Shown piece by piece: positions 55,174 to 63,938 of a stretch of DNA of 64,000 nucleotides. Position 1 is the first letter of the stretch; the number at the start of each line of letters is the position of its first letter. The notes beneath the pieces are model-generated. The model was not told the origin of the DNA and made no database searches. It saw nothing but the letters and a program-made list of their open reading frames with translations. The position numbers and the translations under genes are program-made. This stretch comes from Elusimicrobiota bacterium. Its GTDB lineage: Bacteria; Elusimicrobiota; Elusimicrobia; UBA1565; UBA9628. Where the stretch lies: assembly GCA_023213235.1 (NCBI GenBank), contig CP096137.1:1065587-1129586 (forward strand). Direction: 5' to 3'.

Positions 55174-56396
55174 CCAAGATCCTGACGAAGCACTTCGACA
55201 CCGAGCCCAAGTTCCACGAACTTGAGGCCTATCGTCGTCTGGGCGGCTACGAGTCGCTCAAGAAGGCGCTCGGCATGGAGCGCGCCGCGCTCCTCGAAGA
55301 GGTCAAGAAGTCGAACCTGCGCGGCCTCGGCGGCGCCGGCTTCCCGACGGGCATGAAGTGGAGCACCGTGCCGCCCGAGGACAAGGTTCCCGGCCCGCGC
55401 TACGTCGTCGTCAACTGCGACGAGTCCGAGCCCGGCTGCTACAAGGACCGCGTCCTCGTCACGCGCGCCCCGCACCAGCTCATCGAAGGCCTGCTGATCG
55501 CGTCCTACGTGATCGGCGCCAAGGACAGCTTCATCTTCATCCGCGGCGAGTACCAGGTCCAGTACGAGATTCTCGAGAAGGCGCTCGCGGAAGCGAGCGC
55601 CGCGAGCCTGCTCGGCGACGTGAAGATCCACCTCATGCGCGGCGCCGGCGCCTACATCTCCGGCCTCGACACCGCTCTGCTCGAGACGATGGAAGGCAAG
55701 AAGGCTTGGCCGCGCCAGCCCCCGCCGTTTCCGACGGTGGCCGGCCTCATGGCCAAGCCGACCGTCGTCAACAACGTCGAGACGCTCTCCATGCTGCCCT
55801 TCATCGTCAAAGAAGGCGGCGAGGCCTTCGCCAAGCTCGGCACGCCGAAGTCGGGCGGCACGGTGGTGTTCTCGATCTCCGGCTCGTGCGAGCGCCCCGG
55901 CCTCTACGAATTCCCGATGGGCGTGAAGCTGCGCGACGTCCTGGCCGCCTGCGGCGGCCCGCTGCCCGGCCGCACGCTCAAGGGCGTCATCCCCGGCGGC
56001 ACCTCGATGCCCCCGCTGATGCCCAAGGACCTCGACATCGCGCTCGACTTCGACAGCGTGCGCGCGGCGGGGACCTTCCTCGGCGCCGGCGGCATGATCA
56101 TCTTGGACGACACCGTCGACGCGGTGGAAGTCGCCCACAACATCGAGCGCTTCCTCGCCCACGAGTCCTGCGGCCAGTGCACGCCCTGCCGCGAGGGCTC
56201 GAACTGGTCGGAGCGGATTTTGGAGCGCGTGCTCGAGGGCCACGGCGGCCAAGAGGACGTCGACAACCTCTCGCGCGTCGGCGACAACATCACCGGCAAG
56301 GTGATCTGCGCGCTCGGCGACACGGTCGGCATGGTGCTCAAGGGCTACATCGGGCGCTATCCGGACGATTTCAAGAAGCGGGTCACCCATGGGTAA
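55170..56396 (+). CDS. nuoF: NADH-quinone oxidoreductase subunit F
   Basis: A 408-residue NADH-binding subunit with FMN and one 4Fe-4S cluster. The NADH/FMN site is LRGLGGAGFPTGMKW, and NCDESEPGCYKDR follows. The cluster motif is ESCGQCTPCREG near residue 330 with a distal Cys in ICALGDT. It is full length with no frameshift and overlaps nuoG by 8 bases. Confidence 0.96.
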   Translation: MTKILTKHFDTEPKFHELEAYRRLGGYESLKKALGMERAALLEEVKKSNLRGLGGAGFPTGMKWSTVPPEDKVPGPRYVVVNCDESEPGCYKDRVLVTRAPHQLIEGLLIASYVIGAKDSFIFIRGEYQVQYEILEKALAEASAASLLGDVKIHLMRGAGAYISGLDTALLETMEGKKAWPRQPPPFPTVAGLMAKPTVVNNVETLSMLPFIVKEGGEAFAKLGTPKSGGTVVFSISGSCERPGLYEFPMGVKLRDVLAACGGPLPGRTLKGVIPGGTSMPPLMPKDLDIALDFDSVRAAGTFLGAGGMIILDDTVDAVEVAHNIERFLAHESCGQCTPCREGSNWSERILERVLEGHGGQEDVDNLSRVGDNITGKVICALGDTVGMVLKGYIGRYPDDFKKRVTHG

Positions 56397-57881
56397 GATC
56401 GTCAAGTACAAGCTCAACGGCGTGGAGCGCGAGGCCCCCGAGGGCCAGCTCGTCATCGAGTCGGCGAAGGACGCCGGCATCGAGATTCCGCACTACTGTT
56501 ACCACCCGGCGCTCGGCAACCCCGGCAACTGCCGCATGTGCATCGTCGAGGTGGCCGGCGCGCCCAAGCCGCAGGTCTCCTGCCGCACCGGCGTGCGCGA
56601 GGGCCTCGAGGTCAAGACCGACACCGACGCCGTCAAGCGCGCGCAGGCGAGCGCGCTCGAGCTCCACCTCGTGAACCACCCTCTCGACTGCCCGGTCTGC
56701 GATCAGAGCGGCGAGTGCGGTCTTCAGGACTACTACATGAAGATCGGGCAGTACTCGAGCTCGGTGCGCGAGGACAAGGAGCACAAGGAGAAGCGCGTCG
56801 AGATCGGTCCCCACGTCATGCTCGACCAGGAGCGCTGCATCCTGTGCACGCGCTGCACGCGCTTCGTCGACAACGTCACGAAGACCCACGAGCTCGGCGT
56901 TTTCGGCATGGGCCACACGGAGAGGGTCGACCTGACGCCCGGCATGACGCTCGACAACGCCTACTCCGGCAACGTCGTCGACATCTGCCCCGTCGGCGCG
57001 CTGACCGACCGCGACTTCCGCTACAAGGTCCGCGTCTGGTACCTCGAGAAGACCGAGTCGATCTGCCCGAACTGCTCGCGCGGCTGCAACATCACGGTGC
57101 ACACGAACACGCACCGCCCGTGGCACAACGACGGCAAGCGCGTGGCGCGGCTCAAGCCCCGCGTGAACATGGACGTCAACGGGCATTGGATGTGCGACGA
57201 GGGCCGCTACGGCTTCGGCAACCTCGACGCGGCGCGCTTGGGCAAGGTGCTGCGGCTGACGCCGGCGAAAGCCGAGCTGTCCTGGTTCGACGCCGCGTCC
57301 GAGATCGCGCCGCTGCTCAAAGAGGCCGGCGACGGCCTGGCGGTCGTCGCCTCCGGCATGCTGTCCAACGAGGACTGGGCCGCGTACAAGGCCCTGTTCG
57401 TCGACGGCCTCAAGGTCAAGAGCCACTATTTCAGCGCCGAGCCCGACCAGATCGGAGAGGAGGACGCCCTGCTCCGCCGCAAGGAGAAGGTCGCCAATCT
57501 CAAGGGCGCCGAGGCGCTCGGTCTCAAGAGCGGCACGTTCGACGCGCTCGCCAAGGACCTCGAAGCCGGGAAGATCAAGCTCCTGTACGTGATCGACCGC
57601 GACCTCACGAAGGTGTGGGGGAGAAGGCCGCCGGCCTGCTCGCCAAGGCGAAGGCCTCCGTGTTCCAGGGCCCGAACAAGTTCGCGCTCGGCGAGGCGAC
57701 GACGTACCGCCTGCCCGCGACGGCCTACGTCGAGGAGGAGGGCCACTTCACGAATTTTGAGGGCAAGGTCCAGGGCTACAAGAAGGCGCTGGCCGAGATC
57801 GGCGACGCGCGCCCCGACCACGAGATTTTCCTGCTCCTCGGCAAGGCGCTCAAGGGTGCTGCGAAGGAGGCCGTCGCGTGA
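56389..57881 (+). CDS. nuoG: NADH-quinone oxidoreductase subunit G, short form (one frameshift)
   Basis: About 498 residues. The N-terminal 2Fe-2S domain has HYCYHPALGNPGNCRMC, followed by the His/Cys cluster site (LDCPVCDQSGECGLQD) and the 4Fe-4S site CILCTRCTRF...ICPVGAL. A further molybdopterin-type 4Fe-4S motif CPNCSRGCN starts the C-terminal domain, which is much shorter than in E. coli (about 900 residues in total). The frame breaks at 57617-57621 (five G, six needed) and rejoins as GEKAAGLLAKAK. The stop overlaps the nuoH GTG. Confidence 0.93.
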
Positions 57882-58930
57882 ACCCGGCCCTGCCCATGAC
57901 CGACCTCCTCTTCACCGCCGCGAAGGTGGCCTTCGCCGTCTTCGGCGTCGGCCTCAACATCGCCGGCCTGCTGGGCTGGGTCGAGCGCAAGCAGAGCGCG
58001 GTCATGCAGGACCGCATCGGCGCCAACCGCGCGTCGATCTTCGGTATAAAGATCCTCGGGCTTTTCCACCCCATCGCCGACGCGATCAAGATGCTCACGA
58101 AGGAGGACTTCGTCCCCAAGGGCGCGACGAAGGGCCTTCACGCGCTCGCCCCCATGATTTCCCTGGGCTGCGCGATGTTCTGCCTGGCGGCGCTGCCTTA
58201 CGGCGGCGTGATCGAGCACGGAGGCCGGCTGTGGGACCTCCAGCCGATCGCCCTGCCGATGGGCGTGCCGCTCGTGCTCGCGACCCTGGCCTTCGGCGTG
58301 CACGGCATCGTGATGGCCGGCTACGCGTCGGGCTCGAACTACGGCCTGCTGGGCGCCCTGCGCGGCGCGGCCCAGATGATCGCCTACGAGGTGTGCCTGG
58401 CCTCCTCCCTGGCCGGCATCCTGTTCGTCTACGGCACTCTCGACTTCTCCGAGGCCGTGCTCTGGCAGGCGCGCCACGGCGTGTGGGGGATCGTCGTCCA
58501 GCCCCTGGCCTTCATCCTGTTCCTCACCGCGGGCGCCGCCGTCACCAAGCGCACGCCCTTCGACCTGCCCGAGGGCGAGAGCGAGATCGTCGGCTATCAC
58601 GTGGAGTACTCCGGCATGAAGTTCGGCATGTTCCTGATGACCGACTTCTTCGAGTCGATCGTGATCTGCGGCATCATCACCGCGCTGTTCCTCGGCGGCT
58701 GGACGATCCCCTTCCTCGAGCTGAACACGATGGGGATCCTCGGCGGCGTGCTGATGGTCCACAGCTTCGTGGGCAAGATGCTGCTGCTGCTGTTCCTGCT
58801 CATGCAGATCCGCTGGACCTTGCCGCGCTTCCGCTTCGACCAGCTGCTGGACCTGGGCTGGAAGAACGTCCTGCCGCTGTCCCTCATCAACTTCCTCGTC
58901 ACGGCCTGGGTGGTCTATTTATGGCGATAA
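57878..58930 (+). CDS. nuoH: NADH-quinone oxidoreductase subunit H
   Basis: A 350-residue, eight-helix subunit linking the quinone site to the membrane arm. Start is GTG at 57878. It has WVERKQSAVMQDRIGANRAS, the conserved loop FHPIADAIKMLTKEDFVP, and RTPFDLPEGESEIVGYHVEYSGMKFGMF. It overlaps nuoI by 10 bases. Confidence 0.95.
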   Translation: MNPALPMTDLLFTAAKVAFAVFGVGLNIAGLLGWVERKQSAVMQDRIGANRASIFGIKILGLFHPIADAIKMLTKEDFVPKGATKGLHALAPMISLGCAMFCLAALPYGGVIEHGGRLWDLQPIALPMGVPLVLATLAFGVHGIVMAGYASGSNYGLLGALRGAAQMIAYEVCLASSLAGILFVYGTLDFSEAVLWQARHGVWGIVVQPLAFILFLTAGAAVTKRTPFDLPEGESEIVGYHVEYSGMKFGMFLMTDFFESIVICGIITALFLGGWTIPFLELNTMGILGGVLMVHSFVGKMLLLLFLLMQIRWTLPRFRFDQLLDLGWKNVLPLSLINFLVTAWVVYLWR

Positions 58931-59460
58931 CCGTCAAAGCCGTGGAGCGCCCGAAGCGCACGTTCGCGACCGAGATCTACCTCGTCGAGGTCTGGAAGGG
59001 CCTGGCGCTGACGTTCCGTCACCTGTTCGTGAACCTGTTCCGGCACACGATGACCGCGCTGCGCATCGGCGGCTACAAGGCCGGCGCGGTCACGATCCAG
59101 TACCCCGACGACCCCGCCGTTCTCGGCAAGCGCGCGCGCACGCGCCACCGCCTGCTCAAGCGCGACGACGGCGCGCCGCGCTGCACGGCCTGCCTGCTCT
59201 GCGAGACGATCTGCCCCGCGAAGTGCATCCGCATCACCGCGGAGAACGCCCCCGATCCCAAGATCGAGAAGCGCGCCAAGACCTTCGACATCGACCTCGG
59301 CATGTGCGTGTTCTGCGGCTACTGCGTCGAGGCCTGCCCGGTCGACGCGATCCACATGGACGCCAACCAGGTGGAGCTCTCGTCCTACGACCGCCAGGCG
59401 ATGATCTGGTCCATGCCCGAACTCCTCGGCGACGCCGGCAAAGGTCTCCCGAAGACTTAA
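58921..59460 (+). CDS. nuoI: NADH-quinone oxidoreductase subunit I
   Basis: A 179-residue subunit with two 4Fe-4S clusters. Cys motifs are CTACLLCETICPAKCI and CVFCGYCVEACPVDAI. The N-terminal amphipathic helix (FRHLFVNLFR) fits membrane association. It is the last nuo gene, ending in TAA, with the prohibitin gene starting 12 bases later after an AAGGAAG ribosome site. Confidence 0.95.
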   Translation: MAITVKAVERPKRTFATEIYLVEVWKGLALTFRHLFVNLFRHTMTALRIGGYKAGAVTIQYPDDPAVLGKRARTRHRLLKRDDGAPRCTACLLCETICPAKCIRITAENAPDPKIEKRAKTFDIDLGMCVFCGYCVEACPVDAIHMDANQVELSSYDRQAMIWSMPELLGDAGKGLPKT

Positions 59461-59472
59461 CAAAGGAAGAAC

Positions 59473-60383
59473 ATGATTCCCATAGCCCTCGCCGTCGCCG
59501 CCCTGATCATTCTGTCGAAGCGGTCCCAGTGGTGGGACGGACGCACCGTCGACTCCGAGGCGCTGACGCGCCTGATCGTGCGCATCGGCGGGACGGCGGC
59601 CCTCGCGGGAATCGTGGTCGCCCTGATCTCGAGCACGGTCGTCATCGTCCCGCCCGGCCACCGCGGCGTGATCTTCAACCGCGTCTCCGGCATCAAGCCC
59701 GCGGCGCTCAACGAGGGATTGAATTTCGTGATCCCCGTTCTCGAGTCGACCGTGCTCATGGACGTGCGCGTGCAGAAGGACAGCTACGACGCGACGGCGG
59801 CCTCCAAGGACCTGCAGACCGTCCACACGAAGGTCGCGCTCAACTTCCGCCCCGTGCCCGAGGCCGTGCCGAAGCTGTACTCCGAGGTCGGCGTCGCCTA
59901 CTCCGATCGCGTGATCGCGCCCGCCGTACAGGAGGCCGTCAAGGCCACGACCGCGCGGTTCACGGCCGAGGAGCTCATCACCCACCGCGAGGACGTCAAG
60001 AAGATCATCCAGGAGCTCGTCGAGAAGTACGTCTCCAAGGTGAACATCCGCATCGAGGAGCTCTACATCACCGACTTCGACTTCTCGCGCCAGTTCGCGG
60101 AGGCCATCGAGTCCAAGCAGATCGCCGAGCAGACGGCGCTGAAGGCCAAGCGCGACCTCGACCGCATCAAGATCGAGGCCGAGCAGAAGATCGCGACGGC
60201 CCGCGCCGAGGCGGAATCGCTCAAGATGCAGCGCGAGGCCATCACCCCGGCCTCATCCAGCTGCGCCAAGTCGAGACCCAGAAGCTCGCCATCGAGAAGT
60301 GGGACGGACGCATGCCCAACGTCATGATGGGCGGGGGCGCGACGCCGCTGCTCGACCTCAACGGGCTGACGCGCGGCAAGTAG
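59473..60383 (+). CDS. Prohibitin/SPFH-domain membrane protein (one frameshift)
   Basis: About 304 residues. A short N-terminal hydrophobic stretch (residues 1-14) and a main membrane helix (about 37-57) precede the SPFH domain, starting VVIVPPGHRGVIFNRVSG. The C-terminal coiled coil (about 205-255) is rich in Lys, Glu and Ala. The frame breaks at 60248-60249 (GG, three needed) and continues as GLIQLRQVETQKLAIEKWDGRMPNVM. Prohibitins form ring scaffolds that stabilise membrane complexes; position directly after nuoI suggests a role in complex I assembly or turnover, which is inference. Confidence 0.87.
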
Positions 60384-60444
60384 CCCGCGCGGGCCGTCGC
60401 AAAACTGTCACCTCAAAGTCACAATAATGACCCCTCGGAGGTGT

Positions 60445-60450
60445 TATCCT
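60445..60450 (+). promoter_or_regulatory. -10-like element (TATCCT)
   Basis: TATCCT ends 5 bases before the ATG at 60456. Confidence 0.4.
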
Positions 60451-60455
60451 GGGGC

Positions 60456-60878
60456 ATGGCCCTGCGTGAAGACCTGCCCGCGACCCGTTGGGACGGCGCC
60501 GACGGCAGCCTCTCGATCCGCCGTCCCGCCGCCGGCGTCGTCGTCGTGACGATCGCCGGCGTCGACGCCGGCCAGTTCGGCGACGGCCCTTTCGAGGAGA
60601 TCGAAAAGGACCTGTCCGATCATCGCACGATCGAGCTGTTCATCGACGCCCGGGCCGCGCGCGCTCCCACGACCGACGTCAGCGCCGACTGGGCGCACTG
60701 GCTCGCCGAGAACCGCAACCGCTTCACGGCGATCCGCATGCTGACGGGCACCCCCTTCGTGCGCATCAGCGCGGACTTCGTGCGCAAGTACGCCGGGCTG
60801 GGAGCGCGCATGTGCGTCTACACCGACCCGCGCGCCTTCGACGACGAGCTCCGGACCGCCGCCGCGGCCGCCGAATAG
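60456..60878 (+). CDS. Hypothetical STAS-like small protein
   Basis: A 140-residue soluble protein. The -10-like element at 60445-60450 supports the start at 60456 rather than the in-frame ATG at 60441. An alternating beta/alpha pattern (GVVVVTIAGVDAG, IELFIDARAAR, WAHWLAENRNRFTAIRMLT, ARMCVYTD) resembles STAS or SpoIIAA-like domains, but the phosphorylatable Ser motif is not clear. No neighbours explain its role. Confidence 0.5.
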   Translation: MALREDLPATRWDGADGSLSIRRPAAGVVVVTIAGVDAGQFGDGPFEEIEKDLSDHRTIELFIDARAARAPTTDVSADWAHWLAENRNRFTAIRMLTGTPFVRISADFVRKYAGLGARMCVYTDPRAFDDELRTAAAAAE

Positions 60879-60906
60879 GGCCCTTGCGCGGGCGGGCCCG
60901 CCGCTC

Positions 60907-60912
60907 TACAGT
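60907..60912 (+). promoter_or_regulatory. -10-like element (TACAGT)
   Basis: TACAGT ends 5 bases before the GTG at 60918. Confidence 0.4.
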
Positions 60913-60917
60913 GTAGG

Positions 60918-61085
60918 GTGCGCCCCCGCCGCGGCCAGGCCTCCGTCGAGTACATGATGCTGCTGTGCATGGTCCTCTGCGTCGCCCTGCTGACCGGGAC
61001 CTTCCTCGCCAAATACGGCCGTGACCTGGCCGACCGCGTGGCCGCGATGCTCCTCGAGGCGGCGATCCAGCTCGCGATGCCTTAA
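60918..61085 (+). CDS. Small class III-signal pilin candidate, 55 residues
   Basis: A short gene starting at GTG 60918 and ending at TAA 61083-61085. The N-terminus, RPRRGQASVEYMMLLCMVL, has a basic leader, then G-Q-A-S-V-E-Y, then a hydrophobic helix. That is the class III signal peptide pattern (QxSxEY) of archaeal-type and Flp/TadE-like pilins. The rest is a short amphipathic helix ending QLAMP. The TACAGT hexamer 5 bases upstream supports the start. The processing enzyme could be the peptidase at 35047 or one outside the window. Confidence 0.65.
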   Translation: MRPRRGQASVEYMMLLCMVLCVALLTGTFLAKYGRDLADRVAAMLLEAAIQLAMP

Positions 61086-61131
61086 CCTTTCGTTCAGCGG
61101 GAGTTTGGATGACGCGAGGCGCCTCTCCGGC

Positions 61132-61137
61132 TACACT
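61132..61137 (+). promoter_or_regulatory. -10 element (TACACT), leaderless type
   Basis: TACACT lies exactly 6 bases before the ATG at 61144. Confidence 0.45.
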
Positions 61138-61143
61138 GGAGGC

Positions 61144-61473
61144 ATGAGCTTCCCGGAAAAGGCGCTCGGCGGAATGTGGGGTCTGAATCTGGCCGCGGTC
61201 GTCGCGGCGGGGGCCGCGTCCTTCGGGGCTTTCGGGGCGGCGGTCGGTCACTGTCTCGGCATCCTGCTCCTCTATTCCGCGACCTTCTTCCTGTTCGCGC
61301 CCCTGCACGTGCTGATCGCGCTGTGCGTCTGGACCGCCTATTGCCTCGACGCGGGCGGCGACGGGGCCCTGCGGCGCGCGGCGGTGCGGCTGTTCTCCGC
61401 GGAAACGCTCGTGTTCTGGGCGCTGTACTGGGGCATGATCCTCGAGTTCGTGCCGCTTCATCTGCGGCTCTAG
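61144..61473 (+). CDS. Hypothetical small membrane protein
   Basis: A 109-residue protein with three membrane helices (about residues 13-35, 40-70 and 85-103). The helix-2 region LLLYSATFFLFAPLHVLIALCVW is aromatic-rich. No family is recognised. It has its own -10 hexamer and is 43 bases before the diadenylate cyclase gene. Confidence 0.5.
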   Translation: MSFPEKALGGMWGLNLAAVVAAGAASFGAFGAAVGHCLGILLLYSATFFLFAPLHVLIALCVWTAYCLDAGGDGALRRAAVRLFSAETLVFWALYWGMILEFVPLHLRL

Positions 61474-61501
61474 CCCCCTGGCCGCGGGGCCCGAGTTCCG
61501 C

Positions 61502-61507
61502 TATACT
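61502..61507 (+). promoter_or_regulatory. -10 element (TATACT) of the diadenylate cyclase gene
   Basis: TATACT lies 9 bases before the ATG at 61517. Confidence 0.5.
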
Positions 61508-61516
61508 TCGAGCCGC

Positions 61517-62398
61517 ATGCCTACCGGCCTCAAGCCCATCGCCGTCTCGGACGTCCTCGACATGCTGCTCGTCGGGACGCTCGTCTACGGCCTGCTGCTG
61601 TGGTTCAAGCGCACCAAGGCGGCCTTCGTCGCCCTCGGCCTGCTGCTGCTCGTCGTCGTCTACGCGGTCGCGTTCGTCGCCGGCATGTACATGACGGTGC
61701 GCATCTTCCAGGGCTTCTTCGCCGTCTTCCTCGTCGCCGTCATCGTGATCTTCCAGGAGGAGATCCGCTCGATGTTCGAGCGCATCGCGATCTGGAGCTT
61801 GACGGGCGGCGTGCTCAAGGCCGCGCCGACGCACCGCCAGGTCGAGATCCTGGTCAGCTCCCTGGGGGACCTCGCGCGCGAGAACATCGGCGCCCTCGTC
61901 GTCCTGCGCGGCCTCGACCCGCTGGACCGCCACGTGGAGGGCGGCTGGGACCTGAACGGCGATCTTTCCGAAGCCTTGATCAAGAGCATCTTCGACTCGC
62001 ACTCGCTCGGCCACGACGGCGCGCTCGTCGTCGAGGAAGGGCGCGTGTCGCGCTTCGGCGCGCAGCTGCCGCTGTCGAAGGACTTCGCGAAGATCACGAA
62101 CGTCGGCACGCGGCACTCGGCGGCGCTCGGCCTTTCGGAGCGCTGCGACGCGATGTGCCTCGTCGTCAGCGAGGAGACGGGCAAGATCTCGGTCGCGCTG
62201 CGCGGCGACCTCGTCCCGGTGAAGGACCTCGAGGACCTGCAGGACGGCATCGAGATCTTCCTGACCAAGCACCTGCCGCGCACGCCGCAGAACTACGTCC
62301 ATCACTTCGCGACGCAGAACCTGCGCGAGAAGGCGATCGCGGCCGCCGTGTCGATCCTTCTGTGGACGTTCTTCGTCGGCGTCGGAGGCGGACGGTGA
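61517..62398 (+). CDS. cdaA: Diadenylate cyclase, CdaA type
   Basis: A 293-residue membrane-bound cyclase that makes c-di-AMP from two ATP. Three N-terminal helices (about residues 12-85) precede the DAC domain. The catalytic DGA is at 167-169 (GHDGALVV), and the second motif reads R199-H200-S201 in GTRHSAALG, where the family usually has RHR. The conserved SEE segment follows (VVSEETGKISVA). A C-terminal helix (IAAAVSILLWTFFVGVG) may be a further membrane anchor. The stop overlaps the GTG of a DHH phosphodiesterase gene. Confidence 0.9.
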   Translation: MPTGLKPIAVSDVLDMLLVGTLVYGLLLWFKRTKAAFVALGLLLLVVVYAVAFVAGMYMTVRIFQGFFAVFLVAVIVIFQEEIRSMFERIAIWSLTGGVLKAAPTHRQVEILVSSLGDLARENIGALVVLRGLDPLDRHVEGGWDLNGDLSEALIKSIFDSHSLGHDGALVVEEGRVSRFGAQLPLSKDFAKITNVGTRHSAALGLSERCDAMCLVVSEETGKISVALRGDLVPVKDLEDLQDGIEIFLTKHLPRTPQNYVHHFATQNLREKAIAAAVSILLWTFFVGVGGGR

Positions 62399-63430
62399 AG
62401 CCCGGCTTCCACGCGCGCCGCCTCGTGAAGCTCATCCGCGAGAAGGGGCGATCCCTCTCGCCGCTGACGATCCTCACGCACGATCACCCGGACCCCGACT
62501 CGCTGGCCAGCGCCTGGGCGCTCGCGCACCTCGCGCAGTCCATCGGCAAGATCCGCACGCGCATCGTCTACGGCGGCATGATCGGACGCGCGGAGAACCG
62601 CATGATGGCCGAGCGCCTGCTCGTCCCGGCGCGGCCGCTGCGCAAGGGGAGCTCGCGGGCGTGCCGCACCTGGCGCTCGTCGACACCCAGCCCCCGTTCA
62701 AGAACAACCGGTGCCCTCCGCGCCGCATCCCCGACCTCATCGTCGACCACCACCCGCGCCACGCCGACACGCATTCCGACATGGCCCTCATCGACGAGGC
62801 CGTCGGCGCGACCACGACCATCCTGGTCGAAGCGCTGCAGGAGGCCGGTCTGCGCGTTCCCGGCCGCCTGGCGACGGCGATCGTCTACGGCATCGGCTCC
62901 GAGACCCAGAACCTGGGCCGCGAGGCGACGCCGCGCGACATGGACGCCTACCAGGCGTTCTGGCCGAAGGCGAACATGAAGACGCTGTGGCGCATCTCCT
63001 ACCCGCAGCGTACGGAGGACTTCTTCCGCACGCTGACGCACGGCATCCGCGACGCCTTCGTCGCCGGGCGCGTCATCGGGGCGAACCTCGGGCCCGTGAC
63101 CACGCCCGACCGCGTCGCCCAGATGGCGGACTTCCTGCTCACGCTCGAGAAGATGCAGTGGTCGATCGTGACCGCGCGCTACGCCGGCCGCCTGCACGTC
63201 TCGCTTCGCGCCAACGATCCGGGCGCCGGAGCGGGGCGTCTTTGAAGCGCCTGCTCGGCGGAGGCAACCGCGGCGGCGGGCACGGGATGATCGCCGGCGG
63301 CTCCGTCGAGGTCGGCGAGAACGCGGCGGAGGCGGCCTGGCGCGAAGCCGAGGACAAGATCACGACCGACTTCCTCACCCACCTCGGCATCGACCCCGCC
63401 GGTCGCCGGCGTCCGTTCCGCGGCGCTTAG
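62395..63430 (+). CDS. DHH/DHHA1 phosphoesterase, likely c-di-AMP or oligonucleotide hydrolase (two frameshifts)
   Basis: About 345 residues starting at GTG 62395. The DHH domain has LTHDHPDPDSLASAWAL and the VDHHPR motif; the DHHA1 domain has GGGHGMIAGG. The first break is at 62646-62649 (four G, five needed) and the second at the T run near 63241 (three, four needed), where RLLKRLLGGGNRGGGHGM resumes. The family includes NrnA and c-di-AMP-degrading enzymes. Direct translational coupling to the cyclase suggests that it hydrolyses c-di-AMP or its product pApA. Confidence 0.85.
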
Positions 63431-63438
63431 CCGGCCCG

Positions 63439-63836
63439 CTACTTCCAGCCGATGACGGAGTAACCCTTGTCCGCCAGGCAGCGCTGCGTGTAGCCGCGCT
63501 GGATCTCGTCGGGGAGCCGGCTTCCCAGGCGCCCTGGACGGCGCCGCCCGCGGCGCCGACGGCGGCGCCCTGGCTGACGGCGCGCGCGTAGTTGCCCGTG
63601 AAGGCGCCGAACACGGTCCCCATGACCGCGCCGAACACGCCGCCGCGCACGGCGCTCTTGCCGACGCGCTTGGCGGGGTTGGCCTTGAGGTAGGCCTTCC
63701 CGGCCTCGACGCACTGCGTCACGTCCGCCTCCGCCGCCTTCTCGCCGACGGCCTTGTAGTGGTCGTCGGGATAGAGGACGGGCTTGGGGTGGGCGCAGGC
63801 CGCGAGCAGGACGGCGGCGACGAGAAGGCGTTTCAC
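63439..63836 (-). CDS. Glycine-zipper lipoprotein (one frameshift)
   Basis: About 132 residues. The signal MKRLLVAAVLLAACAHPKP has a lipobox ending in Cys at about residue 14. A glycine-zipper segment (GGVFGAVMGTVFGAFTG through AVGAAGGAVQGAW) suggests membrane insertion. The frame breaks in the G run near 63515, and the end reads LPDEIQRGYTQRCLADKGYSVIGWK. The pattern resembles small outer-membrane glycine-zipper lipoproteins of unknown role. Confidence 0.65.
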
Positions 63837-63938
63837 GACGATAGGATAGCCGTCGGCGGGAGGGTTGTCCAGGGCACCGGGACCAAAGACCCCGCCCGAC
63901 TGCGACTTAGGACCCTAGGGGAAAAACGCATATATCGA

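Noticed and set aside
56389..59460. A 1023-codon open frame joining NuoG and NuoI
   Set aside because: After the frameshift at 57617-57621 it is nonsense across nuoH before entering nuoI.
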